Assembly: GCF_024679095.1 (NCBI RefSeq)
Contig: NW_026111667.1
Location: 327,001-391,000, forward strand
DNA from: Eriocheir sinensis
Taxonomy: Eukaryota; Arthropoda; Malacostraca; Decapoda; Varunidae
Length of the DNA: 64,000 nucleotides
Direction of reading: 5' to 3'
Both the position numbers and the translations under genes were made by a program. Below the pieces are notes generated by a model. That model was not told the DNA's origin. It did no database searches and saw only the letters and a program-made list of their open reading frames with translations. The stretch's first letter is position 1. The number at the start of each line of letters is the position of its first letter. Below, piece by piece: positions 35,474-49,329 of the stretch.

Positions 35474-37716
35474 TACTCATACAAATTTATATTATTTTAT
35501 TGGTATTTTGTTTATTTATTTTGATACGAATTACATGATTATATGTGTATTTTGTACATATTTTTTTTATACGTATTTACATTATTTAATGTGTATTTGT
35601 TTATATATTTTCATGCAAATTTACGTTATTATATGTGTATTTGTATAAATATTTTGATACAAATTTACTTTATTTCATGTATTTTGTATATATATTTCAA
35701 TTCAAATTTAGCTTATTTCGTGTGTATTTTGTATATATTTTCATACAAATTTAATTACTTCTGTGAATTTTTGTATATAGTTTTATATAAATTTACGTTA
35801 TTTTATGTGTATTTTGTATATTTATATTCATACAATTACACATTCTTTTATTGGTATTTTGTTTATTTATTTTGATACGAATTTACATTATTTTATGATA
35901 TATATTTTATCCAAATTTACATTATTTTATGTGTATTTGTTTATATATTTTCATACATATTTACATTATTTTATGTGTTTTTTGTATATATATATTTTTC
36001 TACGTATTTAAATTATTTTGTGTATTTTGTATATTCATTTTCATAAAAAATTACGTTATTTTATTGTGTGTATAAGTATATATTTTGATACAAATTTTAT
36101 ACAAATTCATGTTATTTAATGTGTATTTGTATATATATTTTCATACAAATTTATATTATTTTATGTGTATTTTTTCATATATTTCATTACAAATTTACCT
36201 TATTTTATGTTTATTTTGTATATTTATTTCATTCAATTTTAAACTATTTTATGTGTATATTTGTATTTGTATTTCGGTTATTTTATGTGTATTTTGTATA
36301 TATATTTTCATCCAAATTTGCATTATTTTATTGGTATTTCTTAATTTAATTCGATACGAATTTAGATTATTTCATAGGTATTTTGTATACATATTTTTAT
36401 ACTCATTTACATTATCTAATGTGTGTTTTGTATATGTATTTTTATGCAAAATTATTTAATGTTCATTTTTGTACATATATTTTTATAGAAATTTGCGTTA
36501 TTTTATGTATATAGTTTTATATAAATTTACGTTATTTTATGTGCATTTTGTATATTTATTTTTATACAAATACACATTCCTTTATTGTTATATTGTTTAT
36601 TTACATTTATACGAATTTACATTATTTTATGTGTATTTTGTATACATTTTTTTATACGTATTTACTTAATTTTATGTGTATTTTGTATATGTATTTTTAT
36701 AGAAATCTACGTTATTTTATGTGTATTCGTATATATATTTTGAAACAAATTTACATTATTTTATATGCATTTTGCATATCTATTTCAATACAAATTTACC
36801 TTATTGTATGTGCATTTTGTATATTTATTTTAAAACAAGTTCAAATATTTTATCTGTATTTTGTATATCTATTTTCATACGAATTTAAATATTTCTGTGT
36901 ATTTTTGTATATAGTTTTATACAAATTTACGTTATTTTATGTGTATTTTGTATATTTATATTTATACAAATACACATTCTTTTATTGGTATTTTGTTTAT
37001 TTATTTTGATACGAATTTACATTATTTTATCTGTATTTTGTATACATTTTCTTATACGTATTTACTTCATTTTATGTGTATTTTGATAATATATTTTTAT
37101 TCAAATCTACGTTATTTTATGTGTACGTATTCGTATATATATTTTGAAACAAATTTACATTGTTTTATATGTATTTTGCATATCTATTTCAATACAGATT
37201 TACCTTATTGTATGAGTATTTTGTATATTTATTTTAATACAAATACACATTCTTTTATTGATATTTTAATTATTTATTTTGACACGAATTTACATTATTT
37301 AATGTGTATTTTGTATATATATTTATATACGTATCTACAACATTTCATGTGTATTTTGTATATATATTTTTATACGTATTTACATCATTTCATATGTATT
37401 TTGTATATATATTTCTATAGAAATCTACGTTATTTTATGTGTATTCGTATATATATTTTGAAACAAATCTACATTATTTTATGTGTATTTTGTATATATA
37501 TTTCATTATAAATTTGCCTTATTTTAAGTTTATTTTTATATTTTTTTCATTCAAATTCAAATCATTTTATGTGTATATTTTATTTGTATTTACGTTATTT
37601 TAGGTGTATTTTCTATATATATTTTCATTCAAAATTATATTATTTTATCGGTATTTTGTTCATTTATTTCGATACGAATTTAGATTATTTCATGTGTATT
37701 TTCTATACATATACAT

Positions 37717-38666
37717 ATAGAGTAAATTTCTATGAAAATATATATTCAAAATACATATGAAATTATGTAAATAAGTATAAAAATATATATATCAAATACA
37801 CCTAAAAAAAATGAAAATTCGTATCAAAATAAATAAATAAAATTCCGATAAAAGAACGTAAATTCGAATTAAAATAAATAAACAAAATACCAATAAAAGA
37901 ATGTGTATTTGGATAAATATAAATATACAAAATACACATACTAAATAAATATAAAATAAGGTAGATTTGTAATAAAATATATGTACAAAATACACATAAA
38001 ATAATGTAAATTTATATGAAAATATATATACAAATACACATAAAATAGCATGAATTTGTATAAAAATATATATTCAAAATAAATATTAAATAATGGAAAA
38101 GCGTATAAAAATATATATACAAATTACATATAAAATAATGTAAATTCGTATCAATATAAATCAACAAAACACCAATAAAATAATATTTATTTGAATGAAA
38201 ATAAATTTACAAAATACACATAACATAACTAAAATTTGTATTAAAATATATACAAAAATACATAGAAACAATTTGAGTTTGTATGAAAATAGATATACAA
38301 AATACACATAAAACTAGGTAAATTTCAATTAAAATGTATATACAAATTACCCATAAAATATTGTAAATTTGTGTCAAAATATATAAACAAATACACAAAA
38401 TAACGTAAATTTGTATGAAAAATATATACAAAATAAACATAGAATAATGTCAATTCCTGTCAAAATGAATGAGCAGCATATCAATAAAATAATGTAAATT
38501 TGTATGAAAATAAAGATGCAATATACCCAAAAAATAAAGAATATATTTATAAAAATACAGATACAAAAATACACATCGAATAATTAAATTTATATTAAAA
38601 TTAATATACAAAATGCGTATATAATAAGGTAAATTTGTATTGAAAAAATATGCAACATACACGTTT
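37717..38666 (-). repeat. Inverted satellite block 4
   Basis: Same junction pair as blocks 1 and 3. Confidence 0.85.
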
Positions 38667-41600
38667 ACTCATACAAATTTATATTATTTTATTGGTATTT
38701 TGTTTATTTATTTTGATACGAATTACATGATTATATGTATTTTGTACATATTTTTTATTCGTATTTACATTATTTAATGTGTATTTGTTTATATATTTTC
38801 ATACAAATTTACGTTATTATATGTGTATTTGTATAAATATTTTGATACAAATTTACTTTATTTCATGTATTTTGAATATATATTTCAATTCAAATTTAGC
38901 TTATTTCGTGTGTATTTTGTATATATTTTCATACAAATTTAATTACTTCCGGGAATTTTTGTATATAGTTTTATATAAATTTACGTTATTTTATGTGTAT
39001 TTTGTATATTTATATTCATACAAATACACATTCTTTTATTGGTATTTTGTTTATTTATTTTGATACGAATTTACATTATTTTATGATATATATTTTATCC
39101 AAATTTACATTATTTTATGTGTATTTGTTTATATATTTTCATACATATTTACATTATTTTATGTGTTTTTTGTATATATATTTTTCTACGTATTTAAATT
39201 ATTTTGTGTATTTTATATATTCATTTTCATAAAAAAATTACGTTATTTTATTGTGTGTATAAGTATATATTTTGATACAAATTTTATACAAATTCATGTT
39301 ATTTAATGTGTATTTGTATATATATTTTCATACAAATTTATATTATTTTATGTGTATTTTTTCATATATTTTATTACAAGTTTACCTTATTTTATGTTTA
39401 TTTTGTATATTTATTTCATTCAATTTTAAACTATTTTATGTGTATATTTGTATTTGTATTTAGGTTATTTTATGTGTATTTTGTATATATATTTTCATCC
39501 AAAATTGCATTATTTTATTGGTATTTCTTAATTTAATTCGATACGAATTTAGATTATTTCATAGGTATTTTGTATACATATTTTTATACTCATTTACATT
39601 ATCTAACGTGTGTTTTGTATATGTATTTTTATGCAAATTTATTTAATGTTCATTTTTGTACATATATTTTTATAGAAATTTGCGTTATTTTATGAATATA
39701 GTTTTATATAAATTTACGTTATTTTATGTGCATTTTGTATATTTATTTTTATACAAATACACATTCTTTTATTGTTATATTGTTTATTTACATTTATACG
39801 AATTTACATTATTTTATGTGTATTTTGTATACATTTTTTTATACGTATTTACTTAATTTTATGTGTATTTTGTATATGTATTTTTATAGAAATCTACGTT
39901 ATTTTATGTGTATTCGTATATATATTTTGAAACAAATTTACATTATTTTATATGCATTTTCCATATCTATTTCAATACAAATTTACCTTATTGTATGTGC
40001 ATTTTGTATATTTATTTTAAAACAAGTTCAAATATTTTATGTGTATTTTGGTATCAATAATTTAAAAAAAATGCGTTATTTTATAGGTATTTTGCATCTT
40101 AATTTTCATTTTATATGTACTTTGTATATATATTTTTATACGCTTTTACATTATTTAATATTTATTTTGAATATATATTTTTATACAGATTCATGGTATT
40201 TTATGTGTATTTGTATATATATTTTCATATAAATTTACATTATTTTATGTGTATTTTGTACATATATTTTATTACAAATCTACCTTATTTTATGTTTATT
40301 TTGCATGTGTATTTAGTATATTTATATTTATCAAAATACACATTCTTTTATTGGTATTTTGTTTATTTATTTTAATTCGAATTTACATTATTTTTTGTGT
40401 ATTTTGTATATATATTTTTATTGAAATCTACGTTATTTTATTTGTATTCGTATATATATTTTGAATCATATTTACATTGTTTTATATGTATTTTTGCATA
40501 TCTCTTTCAATACAAATTTACCTTATTGTATGTGCATTTTGTATATTTATTTCAATACAAATTTAAATATTTTATGTGTATTTTGCTATATATATTTTTA
40601 TAAGAAATGCGCTATTTTATGGGAATTTTGCATCTTTATTTTCTTACAAATTTACATTATTTTATTAATATTCGGTATATTTATTTTGATACGATTTACA
40701 TTATTCTATTTGTTTTTTGTATATACTCTTTTATACATATTTACATTATTTAATGTGTATCTTGCATATATATTTAATACAAATTTATTATCTATTATCT
40801 ATTTTCATACAAATACACATTCTTTTCATGATATTTTGTTTATTTATTTTGACACGAATTTACATTATTTGATATGTATTTTGTATATATATTTTTATAC
40901 GTATTTACATAATTTCATATGTATTTTGTATATATATTTCTATAGAGATCTACTTTATTTTATGTGTATTCGTATATATATTTTGAAACAAATTTACATT
41001 GTTTTATATGTATTTTTGAATATCTCTTTCAATACAAAATTACCTTACTGTATATGCATTTTGTATATTTATTTCAATACAAATTTTGGTATTTTGGTAT
41101 ATATATTTTTATAAAAAATGCGATAATTTTTATTTTTATTTTATTTTATTTTCATACAAATTTACATTATTTTATTGAAATTCTGTGTATTTATTTTGAT
41201 AAGATTTTACATTATTCTATTTGTTTTTTGTATATATTTTTTTTATACACATTTACATTATTTAATGTGTATCTTGCATATATATTTTATTCAAATTTAC
41301 GTTATTTTAAGTGTATTTGTTTATATATTTTCATTCAAATTTACATTATTTGATGTGTATTTTGTATATGTATTTCCATACAAATTTACCTAATTTTATG
41401 TGTGTTTTGTATATTTCTTTTCAAACAAATTTAAATTATTTTTGTGTATTTTTGTGTATAGTTTTATACAAATTTAGGTTATTTTAGGTACGCATTTACA
41501 TTATTTAGTGTGTGTTTTGTATATATATTTTTATGCTAATTTACTTTATTTTATGTGCATTTTTGTACATATATTTTTATAGAAATTTGCGTTATTTGTA

Positions 41601-42689
41601 TATTTTTTCTCATACAAATTTACATAATTTTATTGCTATTTTGTTTATTTATTTTGATACGAATTACATGATTATATGTGTATTTTGTACATATTTTTAT
41701 ACGTATTTACATTACTTAATGTCTATTTTGTTTATATTTTTAAACAAATCTACGTTATTATATGTATTTGTATAAATTTTTTGATACAGATTTACATTAT
41801 TTTATGTATTTTGTATGTACATTTCAATTCAAATTAAGCTTATTTTAACTGTATTTTGTATATATATTTTCATACAAATTTAATAACTTCTGAGTATTTT
41901 TGTATATAGTTTTATACAAATTTACGATATTTTATGTGTATTTTGTATATTTATATTTATACAAATACACATTCTTTTACTGGTATTTTGTTTATTTATT
42001 TTGATACGATTTTTATGTGTATTTTGTATTCATTTTCTTATACGTATTTACTTCATTTTATGTGTATTTTGTATATATTTTTATAGAAATCAACGTTATT
42101 TTATGTGTATTCGTATATATATTTTGAAACAAATTTACATTGTTTTATATGTATTTTGCATATCTATTTCAATACAAATTTACCTTACAGTATGTGCATT
42201 TTTTATATTTATTTTAATACAAATTGTAATATTTTATGTGTATTTTGGTATATATATTTTTATAAAAAATGCTTTATTTTATGGCTATTTTGCATCTTTA
42301 TTTTCATACAAATTTACATTATTTTATTAATATTCTGTGTATTTATTTTGATACGATTTTACATAATTCTATTTGTGTTTTGTATATATTTTTTTTATAC
42401 AAATTTACAATATTTTATGGGTATTTTGTATATATATTTCAAAAGAAATTTACCTAGTTTTATGTGTATTTTGAATATATTTTTTAATTCGTATTTTGAA
42501 TATATATTTGATACAAATTTACGTTATTATAAGTGTATATGTTTATATATTTTCATTCAAACTTCCATTATTTTATGTGTATTTTGTATATGTATTTCAA
42601 TACAAATTTACTTATTTTTATGTGTATTTTGTTTATTTATTTTCATACATATTTAAATTATTTTTGTGTATTTTTGTATATAGTTTTAT

Positions 42690-43088
42690 ATATAGAAAAT
42701 ACACATAAAATAACCTAAGTTTGTATAAAACTATATACAAAATTTGTATGAAAATAAATATACAAAATACACATAAAATAAGGTAAATTTGTATTGAAAT
42801 ACATATACAAAATATATTTAAAATAATGTAAATTTGAATGAAATTATATAAAGAAATACACTTAAAATAACGTAAATTTGTATAAAATATATATAAAAAA
42901 TACACATTAAATAATGAAAATATGTAAAATATAGACAAAACACAAATAGTATAATATAAAATCGTATCAAAATATATACACAGAATATTAATAAAATAAT
43001 GTAAATTTGTATGAAAACTAAGATGCAAAATACCTATAAAATAACGCTTTTTTTAAAATTATATAAACCAAAATACACAAAATATAAT
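42690..43088 (-). repeat. Inverted satellite block 5, with fold-back junction
   Basis: TTTTGTATATAGTTTTATA runs directly into TATAGAAAATACACATAAAA and, shortly after, TATAAAACTATATACAAAA, so the left border is itself a short palindrome. Confidence 0.75.
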
Positions 43089-46000
43089 GTATTTGATATG
43101 TATATTTTTATACTTATTAATATTATTTTATTTGTGTTTTGAATATATATTTTCATAGAAATTTACTCTATTTTATGGGTATTCGTATATATATTTTGAT
43201 ACAAATTTACATTATTTATGTTTATTTTGCATATCTATTTCAATACAAAATTACCATATTGTATGTGTATTTTGTATATTTAGTTTAATACAAATTTAAT
43301 TATTTTATGTGTATTTTTGTAAAGATATGCGTTATTATTTGGGTATTTTTTCATTTTTACAATATTTTATGTGTAATTTGTATATGTATTTCAATACAGA
43401 TTTGCCTAATTTTATGTGTATTTTGCATATCTATTTTCAAAGAAATTTAAATTATTTTTATGTATTTCCTATATATTTTTATACAAATTTTAGTTATTTT
43501 ACTTTTATTTTGTATTTATATTTTCCTACAAATGTACATTCTTTTAGTGGTATTTTGTTCATTTATTTTCATAAGAATTTACATAATTTTATGTGTATTT
43601 TGAATATATATTTCTCTACGTATTTACATTATTTTATGTGTATTTTTTATATATATTTTCATAAAAATTTACGTTATTTTATTGTGTGTATTCGTATATG
43701 TTTTGATACAAATTTACATTATTTTATGTTTATTTTGCATATCTATTTCAATATAGATTTACCTTATTGTATGTGTATTTTGTATATTTATTTTAATACA
43801 AATTTAATTATTTTATGTGTACTTTGTGTACATTTTCTTATACGTATTTACTTCATTTAATGTGTATTTTGTATATATATTTTTATAGTAATCTACGTTA
43901 TTTTATGTGTATTGGTATATATATTTTGAAGCAAATTTACATTGTTTTATATGTATTTAGCATATCTATTTCAATATAAATCTACCTTATTGTATGTGCA
44001 TTTTGTATATTTATAGTAATACAAATTTAAATATTTTATTATTTTGGTATATATATTTTAATAAAAAGAGTTTTATATAAATTTAAAATAATTTATGTGT
44101 ATTTTGTATATCTATTTTCATACAAATACACATTTTTTATTGATATTATGTTTATTTATTTTGACGCGAATTCACATTATTTAATGTGTATTGTGTATAT
44201 ATATTTTTATACGTATTTACGTCATTTCATGTGTATTATGTATATATATTTCTATAGAAATATATGTTATTTTATGTGTATTCGTATATATATTTTGAAA
44301 CAAATATACATTGTTTTATGTGCATTTTGCATATTTTTTCAATATAAATTTACCTTATTGTACGTGCATTTTGTATATTAATTTTAATACAAATTTAATT
44401 ATTCTATGTGTATTTTTGTATATGTATTTTCATAAAAAATGCTTTTATTTTATGGGTATTTTGCATCTTTATTTTCATACAAATTTACCTATTTTATTGA
44501 TATTCTGTGTATTTATTTTGATACGATTTTACATTATTCTATGTATATTTTGTATATATATTTCATACAAATGAACGTTATTTTATAAGAATTTGTTTTC
44601 ATTTCATACAAATTTACATTATTTTACGTGTATTTTGTACATGTATTCAAATACAAATTTAACTAATTATATGTGTATTATGTATATCTATTTTCATACA
44701 AATTGAAATTAATTTTGTGTATTTTAGTATATATTTTTATTCAAATTTTCGTAATTTTATGTGAATTTTGTATATTTATTTTCCTACAAATATACGTTCT
44801 TTTATCGGAATTTTGTTTATTTATTTTGATACGAATTTTCATTATTTTAGGTGTATTTGATATATATATTTTTATACTTATTTACATAATTTTATATGTA
44901 TTTTGAATATATATTTTCATAGAAATTTACTCTATTTTATGTGTATTCGTATATATATTTTGATACAAATTTACATTATTTATGTGTATTTCGCATATCT
45001 ATTTCAATACAAATTTTCTCTATTGTATGTGCCTTTTGTATATTTATTTTGATGCAAATTTAATTATTTTATGTGTATTTTTCTATATATATTTTTAAAC
45101 AAATATGCGTTTTTATATGGGTATTTTGCATCTTTATTTTCATACAAATTTACATTATTTTATTGATTGTCTTTTTATTTATTTTGATACGAATTTACGT
45201 TATTCTGTGTATTTTGAATATATATTTTTAGACATATTTACATTATTTAATGTATATTTTGTACATATATTTTATGGAAATTTACGTTATCTTATGTGTA
45301 TTTGTTTATATATTTTCATACAAATTTACATTATTTTATGTTTTTTTTGTATATGTATTTCAATAAAAATTTGCCTAATTACATTTGTATTTTGCATATC
45401 TATTTTCAAACAAATTTAAATTATTTTTGTGTATTTTTATGTATTATTTTTCTACAAATTTTTTTTAATTTTTTTTTTTATTTTGTATATATATTTTCCT
45501 ACACATATACATTCTTTTAGAGGAAATTTTGTTTATTTATTTTGATACGAATTTACATTATTTTATGTGTATTTTGTATATATATTTTTCTATGTATTTA
45601 CATTATTTTATGTGTATTTTGTATATATATTTTCATAAAAATTTACGTAATTTTATTGTGTGTATTCGTATATATTTTGATCAAAATTTTCATTATTTAA
45701 TGTGTTTTTTGCATATCTATTTCAATAAAACTCTACCTTATTGTATATGTATTTTTTATATTTATTTTAATACAAATTTAATTATTTTATGTGTATTTTT
45801 GTATATATTTTTTTTTAAATATGAGATATTTTATGGGTATTTTGCATCTTTAATTTTATAAATTTTTACATTACGTACATATCTTTTAAACGTATTTACA
45901 TTATTTAATGTGTATTTTGTTTATATATTTTTATACAAATTTACGTTATTATATGTGTATTTGAATATATATTTTGATACAAATTTACATTATTTTATGT

Positions 46001-47685
46001 ATTTTCTATATTTATTTCCATTCAAATTTAGCTTATTTTATGTCTTTTGTATATGTATTTTCATACAAATTTAATTATTTTTGTTTATTTTTGTATTAAG
46101 TTTTATACAATTTTACGTTAATTTATGTGTATTTTGTATATTTATATTTATACAAGTAAACATTCTTTTATTGGCATTTAGTTTATTTATTTTGATACGA
46201 ATTTACATTATTTTATGTGTATTTTGTATACATTTTCTTATACGTATTTACTTCTTTTTATGTGTATTTTGTATATATATTTTATAGAAATCTACGTTAT
46301 TTTATGTGTATTCGTGTGTATATTATGAAACAAATTTACATTGTTTTATATGTATTTTGCATATCTATTTCAATACAAATTTACCTTATTGTATGTGCAT
46401 TTTGTATATTTATTGTAATACAAATTTAAATATTTTATGTGCATTTTGGTATATATATTTTCATAGAAAATGCGTTGTTTTATGGGTATTTTGCATCTAT
46501 ATTTTCATACAAATTTACATTATTTTATTAATATTCTGTGTGTTTATTTTGATACTCTTTTACATTATTCTATTTGTGTTTTCTATATATTTTTTTATAC
46601 ATATTTACATTATTTAATGTGTATTTTCTATATATATTTCACACAAATTTTCGTTATTTTAAGTGTATTTGTTTATATATTTTTATTCAAATTTATATTA
46701 TTTTATGTGTATTTTGTATATGTATTTCAATAGAAATTTACCTAATTTCATGTGTATTTTGTATATATATTTTATACAAATTTAAATTATTTTTTGTGTA
46801 TTTTTGTATAGAGTTTTATACAAATTTACAATATTTTATGTGTATTTTGTATATCTATTATCATACAAATACACATTCTTTTATTGATATTTTGTTTATT
46901 TATTTTGATGCGAATTTACATTATTTAATGTGTATTGTGTATATATATTTTTATACGTATTTACGTCATTTCATGTGTATTTTGTATATATATTTCTATA
47001 GAAATATACGTTATTTTATGTGTATTCGTATATATATTTTGAAACAAATATACATTGTTTTATGTGCATTTTGCATATTTTTTCAATACAAATTTACTTT
47101 ATTGTACGTGCATTTTGTATATTAATTTTTATACAAATTTAGCTATTCTATGTGTATTTTTGTATATGTAATTTTATAAAAATATGCTTTATTTTATGGG
47201 TGATTTGCATCTTTATTTTCATACAAAATTACATTATTTTATTGATATTCTGAGTATTTATTTTGATACGATTTTACATTATTCTATGTATATTTGTATA
47301 TCTATTTTATACCAATATACGTTATTTTATGTGAATTTGTTTTCATTTCATACAAATTTACATTATTTGATGTGATTTTTGTACATTTATTTAAATACTA
47401 ATTTAACTAATTATATATGTATTTTGTATATCTATTTTCATACAAATTGAAATTAATTTTGTGTATTTTTGTATATATTTTTATTCAAATTTTCGTAATT
47501 TTATGTGTATTTTGAATATTTATTTTCCTACAAATATACGTTCTTTTATCGGAATTTTATTTATTTATTTTGATACGAATTTTTAATTTTTTAGGTGTAC
47601 TTGATATATATATTTTTATACTTATTTATTAATTTTATATGTATTTTGAATATATATTTTCATAGAAATTTACTCTATATGTATA

Positions 47686-48712
47686 TGTATAGAAAATACA
47701 TGAAATAATCTAAATTGCATCGAAATAAATGAACAAAATACCGATAAAATAATGTAATTTTGAATGAAAATATATATAGAAAATACACATAAAATAACGT
47801 AAATACAAATAAATATTTACACATAAAATGATTTGAATTTGAATGAAAATAGATATAAAAATAAACTTAAAATAAGGCAAATTTATAATGAAATATATAT
47901 ACAAAATACACATAAAATAATGTAGATTTGTTTAAAAATATATATACGAATACACATAAAATAACGTAGATTTCTATAGAAATATATATACAAAATACAC
48001 ATGAAATGTAAATACGTATAAAAATATATATACAAAATACACATTAAATAATGTAAATTCGTGTCAAAATAAATAATTAAAATATCAATAAAAGAATGTG
48101 TATTTGTGTGAAGATACATATACAAAATACACATAAAATAACGTAAATTTGTATCAAACTAAATATAAAAATACACAAACATAAGTTATATTTGTATGAA
48201 AATAAATATACAAAATAGACATAAAATTAGGTAAATTTGTAAATAAATACATATACAAAATACACATAAAATAATATAAATTTGAATAAAATATATAAAC
48301 AAATACACTTAAATTAATATAAATTTGTATAAAATATATATAAAAATACATTAAATAATGTAAATATGTATAAAAATATATATAAAACACAAATAGAATA
48401 ATGAAAATTTATTAAATAAATACACAGAATGTAAATAAAATAATGTAAATTTGTATGAAAATAAAGATGCAAAATACCCATAAAATAAGCATTTTTATAA
48501 ATATACAAAATACATGAAAGGATGTAAATACGTATAAAATATATACAAAATACACATGAAATAATGTAAATTTGTGTCAAAATAAATAAAAAATGTCAGT
48601 AAAGAATGTATACGTATGAAAAAATAATACAAAATACATAAGATATCATAAATTTGTATCCAATAAATAAACCAACAAAATACCATTAAAATACATAGCA
48701 AATTTGTATGAG
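47686..48712 (-). repeat. Inverted satellite block 6, mirror-image junctions
   Basis: The left border (TTTACTCTATATGTATATGTATAG) is the reverse complement of the block 1 left border. The right border (GAGTAAACGTGTATGTTGC) is the reverse complement of the block 1 right border. The super-repeat polarity is therefore reversed here. Confidence 0.8.
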
Positions 48713-49191
48713 TAAACGTGTATGTTGCATATTTTTCAATACAAATTTACATTATTATATACGCATTTTGTATATTAATTTTAATATTAATTATTCGATG
48801 TGTATTTTGTATCTGCATTTTTATAAACACTATGCTTTATTTTTGGGTATTTTGCATCTTTTTATTTCATACAAATATACATTATTTTATTGATATTCTG
48901 TCATTCATTTGATACAGAATTGACATTATTTTATGTATATTTTGTATATATTTTTTATACAAATTTACGTTATTTCATGTGTATTTGTTAATATATGTTG
49001 ATACAAATTTACAATATTTTATGGGTATTTTGTAGATATATTTCAAAAGAAATTTACCTAATTTTTTGTGTATTTTGCATATCTATTTTCATGCAAATTT
49101 AAATTATTTCAAGGTATTTTTGTAGATATTTTAATACAAATTTTAGTTATGTTATGTGTACTTTGTAAATCTATTTTCATTATATTACATT

Positions 49192-49329
<138 letters not shown>

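Larger units (their letters stand above)
20775..40330. repeat. Homogenised satellite zone with higher-order structure
   Basis: Long segments recur almost unchanged. Marker CTATACATATACATATAGAG recurs with ATAGAG at 23171, 29219, 34525 and 37717 (spacings 6048, 5306, 3192). The shortest spacing defines a ~3.19 kb super-repeat (about 71 monomers); the longer ones contain two extra ~1.31 kb units. Copies hundreds of bp long differ at only a few positions, implying recent amplification or conversion. Confidence 0.85.
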
